The notes under the pieces: model-generated | Database searches by the model: none | What the model was told of the DNA's origin: nothing | Seen by the model: the letters and a program-made list of their open reading frames with translations, nothing else | Shown here: in pieces, positions 27,090 to 36,545 of the stretch | Position numbering within the stretch: the first letter of the stretch is position 1 | How the letters are laid out: the number at the start of each line of letters is the position of its first letter | Made by a program: the position numbers and the translations under genes | From: Fusobacterium gastrosuis | GTDB lineage: Bacteria; Fusobacteriota; Fusobacteriia; Fusobacteriales; Fusobacteriaceae | Assembly (NCBI RefSeq): GCF_900095285.1 | Contig: NZ_LT607734.1 | Span: 1,612,001-1,676,000, forward strand | Direction: 5' to 3' | Length of the DNA stretch: 64,000 nt

Positions 27090-30000
27090 TTATTCAGCTA
27101 CTTCTTCTTTTTCTTCTGCATAATCAAGAGCAGCTAATCTCTTATATTGTCTCCATCTCTTTTGAGCTTCTTTTTTATTTAATTCAAATAAAACTTTTGC
27201 TTCTTCAGGATTAGACTTAGTTAAAGTTTGGAATCTAACTTCTCCTAATAAATATTCTTCATATTTTTCCCATTTAGGTTCTCTTGAATCTATTTTTAAT
27301 GGGTTCTTTCCTAATTTTTCTAATGATGGATTATATCTGAATATTGGCCAATATCCACATTCAGTTGCCAACTTCATTTCAGTTTGAGATTGTGACATAC
27401 CTTTTTTGATTCCATGGTTAATACATGGTGAGTATGCAATTATTATTGATGGTCCTTGGTGAGCTTCAGCTTCTTTTACAGCATTAATAAATTGTTGTTG
27501 GTTTGCTCCCATAGATACTTGTGCAACATATATATGTCCATAAGACATAGCTATCGCAGCTAAATCTTTTTTCTTAACAGATTTACCTGCAGCCGCAAAT
27601 TTTGCAACTGCCCCTGTTGGTGTAGCTTTTGAAGCTTGTCCTCCAGTATTAGAATATACTTCTGTATCCATTACTAAAATGTTAACATCTTCGTTTGATG
27701 CAAGCACATGATCTAAACCACCATAACCAATATCATATGCCCATCCATCTCCACCTATTATCCATTGAGATTTTTTAACTAAATATTGTTTAAATTCAAG
27801 AATTTCTCTTGCAAAATCTGTGTTTAAAGCTTCTAATTTAGGAACTAAAATATCTCTTAATTCTCTTGTTCTAGCAGCATATTTTTTATTAGCTATCCAA
27901 TCTTTAAATAAAGTTTGTAATTCTTCATCAACTTTATCCATATTATTTTCCATTATAGTTTGAATTCTATCTCTTAGAGCTTCAACTGCTACATGCATAC
28001 CAAATCCATATTCAGCATTATCTTCAAATAGAGATGATCCCCAAGATGGTCCTTCTCCACAAGAATTTGTTGTATAAGGTGTTGATGGTGCAGAACCAGA
28101 ATAAATTGAAGAACATCCTGTAGCATTAGCTACCATCATTCTATCACCATATAGTTGAGTTATTAATTTTATATATGGAGTTTCTCCACATCCAGGACAT
28201 GCTCCATGGAATTCAAATAGTGGTTGTGCAAATTGAGAACCTTTTACAGTATCAACTGGCATTAAATCACTTCTATATTCTACATGATTGAATAAATAAT
28301 CTGCATTTTCTTGTTCTTTAGCATCTAAAGATTCAGCTATTGGTTGCATTGTTAATGCTTTTCCTGGTGCAGGACAAACATGAGCACAAGATCCACATCC
28401 TACGCAATCAAGTGTAGAAACTTGTATTCTGTATGCTAATCCATCTAAACCTTTTCCCATTGGTTTTTTAGTTGCTAATTCATTTGGTGCATTTTTTAAT
28501 TCTTCTTCATTTATTAAAAATGGTCTTATAACTGCATGTGGACATACATATGCACATTGGTTACATTGAATACATTTATCAACATCCCATACAGGTACTT
28601 CAACTGCAACTCCTCTTTTTTCATAAGCAGAAGTCCCATTTTCAAATGTTCCATCTTCATATCCTAAAAATGCTGATACAGGTAATAAATCACCTTTTAT
28701 CGCAGACATTGGTTTTGCAATATTTTTTACAAAATCTGTTTCAGGTTTTGCACCTAATTTAGCTGATGAACATCCACAAGCAGAGCCACAAGAAGCTTCT
28801 TTTACTTTTGGTTCTTCAACAGGTAGATTTACCCATTCAGGATCTACTTCAATTTCTATAATTTCATTAGCTCCTCTATCGATAGCATCATAATTTAGTT
28901 TTACGATGTCATCTCCTTTTTTAGCATAAGATTTTTTAGCATAGTCTTTCATATATTGTTGAGCTTCTTCAAATGGAATAATATCAGCAAGTTTGAAGAA
29001 AGCTGCTTGCATTATTGTATTTGTTCTTTGTCCCAATCCAATTTCATGAGCAAGTTTTGTAGCATTCAAAATAAATAATCTTGCCTTATTCTTTGCTAAA
29101 TCTCTTTTTATATTATTAGGTATGTTTTCTATTGCTTCTTCTTTAGACCATACACAGTTTAATAAGAATTTTCCACCTTCTTTTATTCCAGAAGTCATAT
29201 CATATTGATGTAAATATGCTGGCACTGAACAAGCTACGAAAGTAGGTCTTGATACTAAATATGTAGATCTTATAGGGTTTTTACCAAATCTTAAGTGCGA
29301 TCTAGTAACACCTCCAGATTTTTTAGAATCATATGCAAAATATCCTTGTGCATATAAATCTGTTTTATCTCCTATGATTTTTATTGAGTTTTTATTTGCT
29401 CCAACTGTACCATCAGCTCCTAATCCATAAAATAGACATGCTTTAGTTGATGGATCTGCAAGAGCTACTGGTGCTCCAACTTCTAGTGATGTGAATGTAA
29501 CATCATCTACGATACCCACTGTAAATCCATCTTTTGGTTCAGCTTTAGCAAGATTATCATACACTGCTAAAATTTGAGCTGGAGTTGTATCTTTAGAAGA
29601 TAAACCATATCTTCCACCTATTATCATAGGTGCATCTTCCTTACCATAGAATAAAGATTTTACATCTAATAATAAAGGTTCTCCTAATGCTCCTGGTTCT
29701 TTAGTTCTATCTAAAACAGCTATTCTTTTTACTGATTTAGGGAATACATCAAAGAAATATTTAGCAGAGAATGGTCTATATAGATGAACAGAAATTAATC
29801 CAACTTTTTGACCTTGTCCTACTAAGTAATCAATTACTTCTTGAGTAGCTTCACACACAGATCCCATAGCTATTATGATATTTTCTGCATCTGGTGCTCC
29901 ATAATAATTAAATGGTTTATATTCTCTTCCAGTTATTTTAGAAATTTCTTTCATATAATCTGCAACTATATCAGGCACAGCATTATAAAATTTATTTTGA

Positions 30001-30692
30001 ACTTCTCTTGTTTGGAAATAAATATCATCATTTTGAGCTGTTCCTCTTGTTACAGGATGTTCAGGATTCAAAGCTCTATTTCTAAAAGCTTGTACAGCAT
30101 CCATATCTAAAAGTTTCTTTAAATCTTCGTATTCCATAACTTCCACTTTTTGTATTTCATGAGATGTTCTAAACCCATCAAAGAAATGCATAAAAGGAAC
30201 TCTTGATTTAATAGCTGCTAAGTGGGCAACTCCTGCTAAGTCCATAACTTCTTGAACTGAGTTAGTTCCTAACATAGCAAAACCTGTTTGTCTTGCTGCA
30301 TATATATCTTGATGATCTCCAAATATAGATAGTGCTTGAGCTGATAAAGATCTCGCAGATACATGTATAACACCAGGTAATAGTTCTCCTGCTATTTTAT
30401 ACATATTAGGAATTTTTAATAGTAATCCTTGAGATGCAGTATATGTAGTTGTTAAAGCACCTGCTTGTAAAGAGCCATGTACTGTTCCTGCAGCTCCCCC
30501 CTCTGATTGCATTTCAACCAATTTTACAGGTACACCAAACATATTTTTCATTCCTCTTGATGCCCATTCATCTGTATATTCAGCCATCGGTGATGATGGA
30601 GTTATAGGATAAATCCCTGCCACTTCTGTAAAAGCATATGCAGCATATGCAGCTGCCTGGTTTCCATCCATAGTTTGCATTTTTTTTGCCAT
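27090..30692 (-). CDS. nifJ: Pyruvate:ferredoxin (flavodoxin) oxidoreductase
   Basis: This single-chain enzyme oxidises pyruvate to acetyl-CoA and CO2 and reduces ferredoxin. It is central to anaerobic energy metabolism. The 1200-residue chain has the pyruvate-binding domain first (GIYPITPSSPMAEYTDEW), the gamma domain, two [4Fe-4S] sites (CIQCNQCAYVCP near 706 and CVGCGSCAHVCP near 760), and the thiamine pyrophosphate domain (GDGWAYDIGYGG near 980). Unusual is a Cys-rich linker, CGSACGCSS near 632-640. The start at 30692 follows GAGGAGG; the frame is open 16 codons further upstream but without a ribosome site. It follows ackA by about 79 bases. Confidence 0.95.
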   Translation of the reverse strand: MAKKMQTMDGNQAAAYAAYAFTEVAGIYPITPSSPMAEYTDEWASRGMKNMFGVPVKLVEMQSEGGAAGTVHGSLQAGALTTTYTASQGLLLKIPNMYKIAGELLPGVIHVSARSLSAQALSIFGDHQDIYAARQTGFAMLGTNSVQEVMDLAGVAHLAAIKSRVPFMHFFDGFRTSHEIQKVEVMEYEDLKKLLDMDAVQAFRNRALNPEHPVTRGTAQNDDIYFQTREVQNKFYNAVPDIVADYMKEISKITGREYKPFNYYGAPDAENIIIAMGSVCEATQEVIDYLVGQGQKVGLISVHLYRPFSAKYFFDVFPKSVKRIAVLDRTKEPGALGEPLLLDVKSLFYGKEDAPMIIGGRYGLSSKDTTPAQILAVYDNLAKAEPKDGFTVGIVDDVTFTSLEVGAPVALADPSTKACLFYGLGADGTVGANKNSIKIIGDKTDLYAQGYFAYDSKKSGGVTRSHLRFGKNPIRSTYLVSRPTFVACSVPAYLHQYDMTSGIKEGGKFLLNCVWSKEEAIENIPNNIKRDLAKNKARLFILNATKLAHEIGLGQRTNTIMQAAFFKLADIIPFEEAQQYMKDYAKKSYAKKGDDIVKLNYDAIDRGANEIIEIEVDPEWVNLPVEEPKVKEASCGSACGCSSAKLGAKPETDFVKNIAKPMSAIKGDLLPVSAFLGYEDGTFENGTSAYEKRGVAVEVPVWDVDKCIQCNQCAYVCPHAVIRPFLINEEELKNAPNELATKKPMGKGLDGLAYRIQVSTLDCVGCGSCAHVCPAPGKALTMQPIAESLDAKEQENADYLFNHVEYRSDLMPVDTVKGSQFAQPLFEFHGACPGCGETPYIKLITQLYGDRMMVANATGCSSIYSGSAPSTPYTTNSCGEGPSWGSSLFEDNAEYGFGMHVAVEALRDRIQTIMENNMDKVDEELQTLFKDWIANKKYAARTRELRDILVPKLEALNTDFAREILEFKQYLVKKSQWIIGGDGWAYDIGYGGLDHVLASNEDVNILVMDTEVYSNTGGQASKATPTGAVAKFAAAGKSVKKKDLAAIAMSYGHIYVAQVSMGANQQQFINAVKEAEAHQGPSIIIAYSPCINHGIKKGMSQSQTEMKLATECGYWPIFRYNPSLEKLGKNPLKIDSREPKWEKYEEYLLGEVRFQTLTKSNPEEAKVLFELNKKEAQKRWRQYKRLAALDYAEEKEEVAE

Positions 30693-30771
30693 GTCGTTTC
30701 CTCCTCGTTTAAGAGATAAATCGTTCAATTTCAATATCACAATTTTCTTCCTTTAATTTTGTTTATTTTTA

Positions 30772-31968
30772 TTATTTTGCTAATTTATAAGTATCTCTAG
30801 CTATTACTAATTCTTCATTTGTAGGAATTTTATATACTAACACTTTAGAATTTTCAGTTGAAAGTTTTACATTTCCTTTCTTTCTAACTGAATTAATTTC
30901 TTTGTCAAGTTCTACTCCTAAAAATTCTAAACCTTCTAATGTTTTTTCTCTAACATTAGCAGAGTTTTCTCCTATTCCTCCTGTAAAGCAGATAGCATCT
31001 ACTCCACCCATAGCTGCTGCATAAGCACCTATATAAGATTTTATTTTATATATGAAAACTTTTTCTGCTAAAACTGCTCTTTCATCACCAGCAGTTGCTG
31101 CCATTTCTAAATCTCTACAATCTGAAGATTTCCCAAATAATCCTAAAATTCCAGATTTTTTATTCATTCTTGCGTCCATTTCTTCATCTGTTAAATTTCT
31201 CTTATTTTTTACAAATAAAACAGCAGCTGGATCTATATCTCCACATCTAGTTCCCATCATTAGTCCTTGTAACGGAGTAAGCCCCATAGAAGTATCTATT
31301 GATTTTCCATCCTTTACTGCAGAAATAGATGCTCCATTTCCAAGGTGACAAACTATTATTTTAGAATGTGCTGGATTTCCCATAATTTCTCTCATAGTTT
31401 CTGAAACAAATAGATGAGATGTTCCGTGGAAACCATATTTTCTTACTTTTAATTCTTTATAATCTTCATAAGGTAACGCATACATGAATGCTTCTGCCGA
31501 CATTGTTTGATGGAATGCAGTATCAAATACACCTACATTCTTTTTACCTGGCATAAGTTCCATACATGTTCTAATTCCCATTAAGTTTGCTGGATTGTGT
31601 AGTGGTGCTAAATCATTGTTTGCTTCTATCGCTTTTAAAACTTCTTCATTTAAAAGAACAGATTTTGCAAATTCTTCTCCACCATGAACCACTCTATGTC
31701 CTATTGCATCAACTTCATTAACAGAAGCTATGACTCCAATTTCTTTATCAGTTAAATGAGAGATTACTAATTCTAAAGCTTCCTTATGAGTAGGCATAGG
31801 AACTTCTAATTTTTTTTCAAAATCTTTAGCTACAACTTCATATTCCAATTTAGAACCGTCAATTCCTATTCTTTCGCATAATCCTTTTGCAAAAACTTCT
31901 CCACTTTCTGGATTAACTAATTGGTATTTTAATGATGAGCTACCACAATTAATTACTAAAACTTTCAT
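30772..31968 (-). CDS. ackA: Acetate kinase
   Basis: AckA converts acetyl phosphate and ADP to acetate and ATP, the energy-yielding end of the pathway. The 398-residue protein has the N-terminal NCGSSSLKYQL, RVVHGGEEF, the catalytic region FDTAFHQTM, HLGNGAS and FTGGIGENS, all typical of the ASKHA family acetate kinases. It lies 14 bases after the quinone reductase gene and upstream of nifJ. Confidence 0.97.
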   Translation of the reverse strand: MKVLVINCGSSSLKYQLVNPESGEVFAKGLCERIGIDGSKLEYEVVAKDFEKKLEVPMPTHKEALELVISHLTDKEIGVIASVNEVDAIGHRVVHGGEEFAKSVLLNEEVLKAIEANNDLAPLHNPANLMGIRTCMELMPGKKNVGVFDTAFHQTMSAEAFMYALPYEDYKELKVRKYGFHGTSHLFVSETMREIMGNPAHSKIIVCHLGNGASISAVKDGKSIDTSMGLTPLQGLMMGTRCGDIDPAAVLFVKNKRNLTDEEMDARMNKKSGILGLFGKSSDCRDLEMAATAGDERAVLAEKVFIYKIKSYIGAYAAAMGGVDAICFTGGIGENSANVREKTLEGLEFLGVELDKEINSVRKKGNVKLSTENSKVLVYKIPTNEELVIARDTYKLAK

Positions 31969-31982
31969 TTGAATCCTCCGTA

Positions 31983-32507
31983 TTATATATTATTTTTTAG
32001 ATATTCTCCGTATTCTTTTGAACTTTTTAAAACTTCTTCTTCTTTTATTTGCCCAGGCATTACACCATGAAGAGAATGTATAGGTAAATTTATTGCATTT
32101 AGATGGTTCACACTTAGTCTAAAAGGTGCTAAAACATCTTCAAATTTTACTCCATAGCTTCCGTCGTATCTCTCTTTAACTCCACCTGTAGTTACAGCTA
32201 AACCTATTTTTTTATTAGCTAATATTTTTTCTCCATCACTATAATGTGCTGCCATAAATACATTGTCTATCCATGTTTTTAAAAGAGGTGGACAATTAAA
32301 CCAATACATTGGAAATTGTAATACTAAAGTTCCTGTTTCTTTTAATAACTTTAATTCTTTTTCAATATCTATCTTCCCATCTGGATATACTTCATAAATA
32401 TTATGAATAATTACATCTGTATTCTTTTCTGCTTCCTCTTTCCAACTTTTATTTCCAACTGATTGCTCTATATTTGGATGAGCTAAAATTATCAAAGTTT
32501 TTTTCAT
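31983..32507 (-). CDS. Flavodoxin-fold NAD(P)H:quinone reductase family protein
   Basis: The 174-residue protein belongs to the Flavodoxin_2 family (KefF/MdaB/YwrO relatives). The core motif FPMYWFNCPPLLKTWIDNVF lies near 77-96, and the N-terminus is LIILAHPNIEQS. These FMN/FAD enzymes reduce quinones or other electrophiles with NAD(P)H. The substrate is unknown. Its position inside the pta-ackA unit (45 bases after pta, 14 before ackA) suggests a redox-balancing role, which is inference only. Confidence 0.85.
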   Translation of the reverse strand: MKKTLIILAHPNIEQSVGNKSWKEEAEKNTDVIIHNIYEVYPDGKIDIEKELKLLKETGTLVLQFPMYWFNCPPLLKTWIDNVFMAAHYSDGEKILANKKIGLAVTTGGVKERYDGSYGVKFEDVLAPFRLSVNHLNAINLPIHSLHGVMPGQIKEEEVLKSSKEYGEYLKNNI

Positions 32508-32552
32508 GTTTTACCCTTCTTTCTAATCTAAAACTTTACTGTAAATCTTATA

Positions 32553-33563
32553 CTAAAATCCACAGTCAGTACATGCTTGGGCAGATGTAATAGCTGTTAA
32601 TACTACTATATCTTCAACTGAACATCCTCTTGACAAGTCATTTATTGGAGCAGCCAACCCTTGAATGATAGGTCCAAATGCTTTTGCTCCTGCTAGTCTT
32701 TCTACCAATTTATATCCTATATTTCCTGCTGATAATGTAGGGAATATTAGTACATTTGCATTTCCTGATACATCTGATAAAGGAGCCTTTATTTCTCCAA
32801 TTGATTTTACTAGGGCAGCATCTGCTTGTAACTCATCATCAAATCTAAATTGTACTTTTCTTTCTCTTAAAATAGCTCCAGCTTCTTTTACTCTATCTAC
32901 ACATTCATGTTTTGCAGAACCTTTTGTTGAGAAAGTCATTAAAGCAACTCTTGGATTTATTCCAGCTATTTTTTGAGCTGTTTCAGCTGCAGAAGAAGCT
33001 ATATCTGCTAATTGTTCAGAAGTTGGGAAAGGTATAACTGAACAATCTCCAAATATTAAAATACTACCGAATAGGTCTTTAAATTGAGATAGTTCCATAA
33101 TAAAAACTGATGATACAGTTTTTACTCCTGGTGTTGTTCCTATAACTTGAATTCCTGCTCTTAATACATTAGCAGTAGGTGATGCTGAACCTGATACCAT
33201 TCCATCTGCATCTCCCATTTTAACCATCATTGCTCCAAAGAAATTTGGATCAGTTTGTAATATTTTTTTTGCCTCATCACGAGTCATTCCCTTTTTAGAT
33301 CTTATTTCAACTAACTTGTTTATATAGTCTTCCAATCTTTCAAAGTTATATGGATCTACAATTCTAGCTCCACTTAAAGAAACTTCATAAGCTCTTGCAC
33401 TTGTTGCTATTGCTTCTGGATTTCCTACAAGAATAGGTTGAGCTAAACCTTGTTTAATAATTTCTGCAGTAGCTTCAATTACCCTTCCATCGCTTGCTTC
33501 AGGAAGAACTATTCTTCTATTAGCTTGCATAGCTTTTTTTCTGATTTGACCTAAAAAACTCAT
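32553..33563 (-). CDS. pta: Phosphate acetyltransferase
   Basis: Pta swaps CoA for phosphate on acetyl-CoA to give acetyl phosphate. At 336 residues it is the short form without the regulatory N-terminal DRTGG domain. Typical segments are RRIVLPEASDGRVIEA, MVKMGDADGMVSGS, ANVLRAGIQVIGT and LIFPTLSAGNIGYKL. It is the first gene of the pta - quinone reductase - ackA - nifJ cluster. The ribosome site is AAGGAGTG. The 277 bases upstream hold the ftsY terminator and A/T-rich sequence without a clear consensus promoter. Confidence 0.97.
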   Translation of the reverse strand: MSFLGQIRKKAMQANRRIVLPEASDGRVIEATAEIIKQGLAQPILVGNPEAIATSARAYEVSLSGARIVDPYNFERLEDYINKLVEIRSKKGMTRDEAKKILQTDPNFFGAMMVKMGDADGMVSGSASPTANVLRAGIQVIGTTPGVKTVSSVFIMELSQFKDLFGSILIFGDCSVIPFPTSEQLADIASSAAETAQKIAGINPRVALMTFSTKGSAKHECVDRVKEAGAILRERKVQFRFDDELQADAALVKSIGEIKAPLSDVSGNANVLIFPTLSAGNIGYKLVERLAGAKAFGPIIQGLAAPINDLSRGCSVEDIVVLTAITSAQACTDCGF

Positions 33564-33778
33564 TTAAAATCACTCCTTATTTCCTATTTTTATAATAGAG
33601 ATTTTCAACATTCATTAAGTATATATTAACACTAAATACATTGAATTGCAATATCTATTATTTTTTGACACTTTTTCATTACTGTGTATAAAATTTAACT
33701 AAGTCTATTGTGAAATATTTTATCATATTTTTTTATTAAATAATATTTATTTTTCCTAAATCTTGTATTTTTTCGTAT

Positions 33779-33808
33779 AAAAAAATGAACTAAAAAATTT
33801 AGTTCATT
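33779..33808 (-). terminator. Terminator of ftsY
   Basis: AATGAACTAAA / TTTAGTTCATT, an 11-pair stem with a three-base loop, is followed on the minus strand by a T-run. Confidence 0.8.
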
Positions 33809-33840
33809 AAGTTATATTTAACATCTTTTATTTTTATAAA

Positions 33841-34923
33841 TTAATTTTCAAATATAGCAGCTATAAATTCTCTTGCATCAAATTCCACTAAATCATTTAT
33901 TTTTTCACCAAGTCCAATAAATTTAATAGGTTTTTGTAATTCCTCTGAAACAGCAAAAACTATTCCTCCCTTTGCAGTTCCATCTAATTTTGTAACAATA
34001 AAGCCTGTTAAATTTGTTACTTCATTAAATTCTTTTGCCTGGTTAAGACCATTTTGTCCTGTTGTTCCATCTATAACAAGTATAGATTCATATCTTTGTT
34101 CTCCAATTTTTCTTTTGATAATACTATTTATTTTTTCTAATTCTCTCATTAAGTTTGCTTTATTATGTAGTCTTCCGGCAGTATCAATAATAACTACATC
34201 TGCTTTTATCTCATTCGCCCTAGTTAAAGTATCAAAAACAACTGATGCAGGATCTACTCCTTCTTTTCCCTTTACTATATCAACATCCGCTCTTTTTGCC
34301 CATTCCTCTAGTTGTTCTACGGCTGCCGCTCTGAATGTATCCCCTGCTCCTAGTAAAACTTTTTTTCCCATTTTTTTATATTTAGATGCTAATTTCCCAA
34401 TAGTTGTAGTTTTTCCTACCCCATTTACTCCTACTATTAAAATTACATTTAATTCTCCATCTTTCAATTCAATTTTATTATTTTCTGTAATTAAAAAATT
34501 TGTCATTAATTCTTTCAGTAAATCATATACTTCAGATGTTTCTGTAATTTTTTTATTTTTAACTTCTTTTTCCAATTTCTCTATTATTTTAGTAGTCATA
34601 TTTAAACCTATGTCTGACTGTATCAATAAGTCTTCAAGCTCTTCATATATAGACTCACTTATTTTAGATTTTGAAGAAAATATATTTTTTAGTTTTGCAA
34701 AAAAACCTTGCTTACTTTTTGTTAATCTTTCTGACATATTGACTTTTTCGTTTACTTCTTCTCTTATTTCTTCAATTCTCTTATCAATAATTTCATCTTT
34801 TTCTTTAATTTCTTTAGAAATTTCTATAATTTTCTGTTCTTTTTCTTTTACGCCTTCTTTTAATTCTTCTTTTGCCTCTTCAGTTTTTTCTTTTTTTCCA
34901 AATAACTTATCGAATAAACCCAT
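33841..34923 (-). CDS. ftsY: Signal recognition particle receptor FtsY
   Basis: FtsY is the membrane-associated GTPase that docks the SRP with its ribosome at the Sec translocon. The 360-residue protein has a charged, Glu/Lys-rich coiled N-terminal A domain (1-65), the NG domain with P-loop GVNGVGKTTT (165-174), GAGDTFRAAAVEQL, DTAGR and TKLDGTAKGG. The lack of a Met-rich domain separates it from Ffh. A pilin-like gene lies 40 bases upstream. Confidence 0.97.
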   Translation of the reverse strand: MGLFDKLFGKKEKTEEAKEELKEGVKEKEQKIIEISKEIKEKDEIIDKRIEEIREEVNEKVNMSERLTKSKQGFFAKLKNIFSSKSKISESIYEELEDLLIQSDIGLNMTTKIIEKLEKEVKNKKITETSEVYDLLKELMTNFLITENNKIELKDGELNVILIVGVNGVGKTTTIGKLASKYKKMGKKVLLGAGDTFRAAAVEQLEEWAKRADVDIVKGKEGVDPASVVFDTLTRANEIKADVVIIDTAGRLHNKANLMRELEKINSIIKRKIGEQRYESILVIDGTTGQNGLNQAKEFNEVTNLTGFIVTKLDGTAKGGIVFAVSEELQKPIKFIGLGEKINDLVEFDAREFIAAIFEN

Positions 34924-34963
34924 TTTGCCTCCAATTCATAATTGTAAAAATAGTAACAGCTTT

Positions 34964-35431
34964 TTAAAAGGAATTCCAATCCATGCCTTGATCAAAAAAA
35001 TTATAAGGTAAATTTATATGAATTTCTCCCGTTTTTTTATTATAGTTCCATCCACCGTTATTACTAATATCTTTAAATTTTGAAACTTCATAAACTCGAT
35101 TAGTACTCTCTAAATTCTTGTATTCAGGAGTTGCAACTAAGGTTTCAGCTCCATATATGGCAGCAAAATTTATTTCTTCACCATTATCAAATTTATGTTT
35201 TATTTGAGTTAAATCATCCTTTGCCCCTTCAAGAGCCAAATCCGGAAATTCTCCTGTCTTTAAATAGTAACTATCTATCGATATCCTCAAATGTTTTATG
35301 TCATTCATCATTTTTCTTGCATAATCAATATCTGAATTATCACTTTTTGCTATTGATATAAAAAACAAAGTTGCCAGTAATAACACCGGAATAAGTGAAA
35401 AATTAAATATTTTTATTTTTGAAACATTCAT
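34964..35431 (-). CDS. Pseudopilin-like exported or membrane-anchored protein
   Basis: The 155-residue protein has an N-terminal membrane helix (about 10-28) and then ARKMMNDIKHLRISIDSYYLKTGEFPD, which resembles the first helix and early loop of type II secretion/type IV pilins. The later GGWNYNKKTGEIHINLP resembles the C-terminal part of GspG-type pseudopilins. The classic prepilin peptidase site (G-F-T-L-x-E) is missing, so it would stay anchored rather than be processed. There is no secretion gene nearby. It is 13 bases after yqeH and 40 before ftsY. Function unknown. Confidence 0.65.
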   Translation of the reverse strand: MNVSKIKIFNFSLIPVLLLATLFFISIAKSDNSDIDYARKMMNDIKHLRISIDSYYLKTGEFPDLALEGAKDDLTQIKHKFDNGEEINFAAIYGAETLVATPEYKNLESTNRVYEVSKFKDISNNGGWNYNKKTGEIHINLPYNFFDQGMDWNSF

Positions 35432-35444
35432 TTATTATCATTCC

Positions 35445-36545
35445 TTATCTTTTAGGGTCTATAAAAGCTTTTCTTTGGATCAAGTGTACACCATTTGGTA
35501 TAGTTAATTCTATTGTAAGCGGTCCTCTTTTTACTGATACCCAGCCCAAGCCTTTAAACACAAGTTCTTCACCTGAATTAATTGTAATAACTTTCTTTTC
35601 TTTTTTTTGCTTATTAAATTTATCTCTACATTTTTCACAAGGTATATTAAAATAATGATTAGCATTTAGCTCTTTAGCCTTTTCAATATTAGTTTCATGA
35701 AATGGAATCTCTCTTGATGCAAAAAGTGTGAAAATAGGTTTTATATCTCCATCATTTAAGATTTTAAACTGAACTAAATTCCCTAGCATAATAACTCTAT
35801 CTTTTGTTGTTTTGAAAGTTTTCCTTGAAATTTCAGTAGATGGTATAGTTTTTTGAGCACAATCATCACATAAGAAATCTGAAATTCTTCCTTCAGGTAT
35901 TAAACCAGGAGTATCATACAATCCAATATTTGTATAAGGAATCATATTTAAAACATTTTTCAAAGTTGTTCCAGGATATTTAGAAACTGTGGCTATTTTC
36001 TTTCCAACTAATCTATTTATTATACTTGATTTCCCAACATTTGTAACTCCTATAACCATTCCTTCTACACCATTAGGATAGAAATATTTAATCTTTTTAT
36101 AAATTCCATTTATCCCATAGCCATTTTTCGTACTTACAATCGCTATATCAAGCGGAGCTATTCCTTCTTCTGCTAATCTATTTTTTACCCAGTTGGCTAC
36201 TTCTGATGGATGCTTATCTGTCGGAATTAAATCTAGCTTATTAATTACAATTATTGAATCTTTTTCTCTTAATATATCTAAAATATCAACATCAAAAGAT
36301 CCCTCAAAATGAATAATATCAAATACAGGAATTACTAATTTTACTTTGTCTAATAATTCGCTTACTTCTTTTTTGTAATCTTCTCTTGTCATTTTATTTA
36401 AAGTATATTTCCCATAATGTTTTAATTGAAAACATCTTTGACAATACATATCTTCAGACTTATTAATTTCTTTTGGAGTATATCCTTCAAGACTAGCATC
36501 CTGATTTTGTAATTCTACACCACAACCTATACAGTTTTTTGTCAT
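35445..36545 (-). CDS. yqeH: Ribosome biogenesis GTPase YqeH
   Basis: YqeH is a circularly permuted GTPase needed for 30S subunit assembly. The 366-residue protein has an N-terminal zinc finger (CIGCGVEL, later YCQRCFQLKHYG), the G4 motif NKLD before the P-loop GVTNVGKSSI, G3 DTPG, and the C-terminal treble-clef-like part with CEKCRDKF. The start overlaps the stop of the xerC-like gene (ATGA), whose last codons carry the AGGAAGGAG ribosome site. Confidence 0.93.
   Translation of the reverse strand: MTKNCIGCGVELQNQDASLEGYTPKEINKSEDMYCQRCFQLKHYGKYTLNKMTREDYKKEVSELLDKVKLVIPVFDIIHFEGSFDVDILDILREKDSIIVINKLDLIPTDKHPSEVANWVKNRLAEEGIAPLDIAIVSTKNGYGINGIYKKIKYFYPNGVEGMVIGVTNVGKSSIINRLVGKKIATVSKYPGTTLKNVLNMIPYTNIGLYDTPGLIPEGRISDFLCDDCAQKTIPSTEISRKTFKTTKDRVIMLGNLVQFKILNDGDIKPIFTLFASREIPFHETNIEKAKELNANHYFNIPCEKCRDKFNKQKKEKKVITINSGEELVFKGLGWVSVKRGPLTIELTIPNGVHLIQRKAFIDPKR

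Noticed and set aside
30693-30740. N-terminal extension of NifJ
   Set aside because: The extra residues include the ribosome site of the start at 30692 and do not resemble the family.
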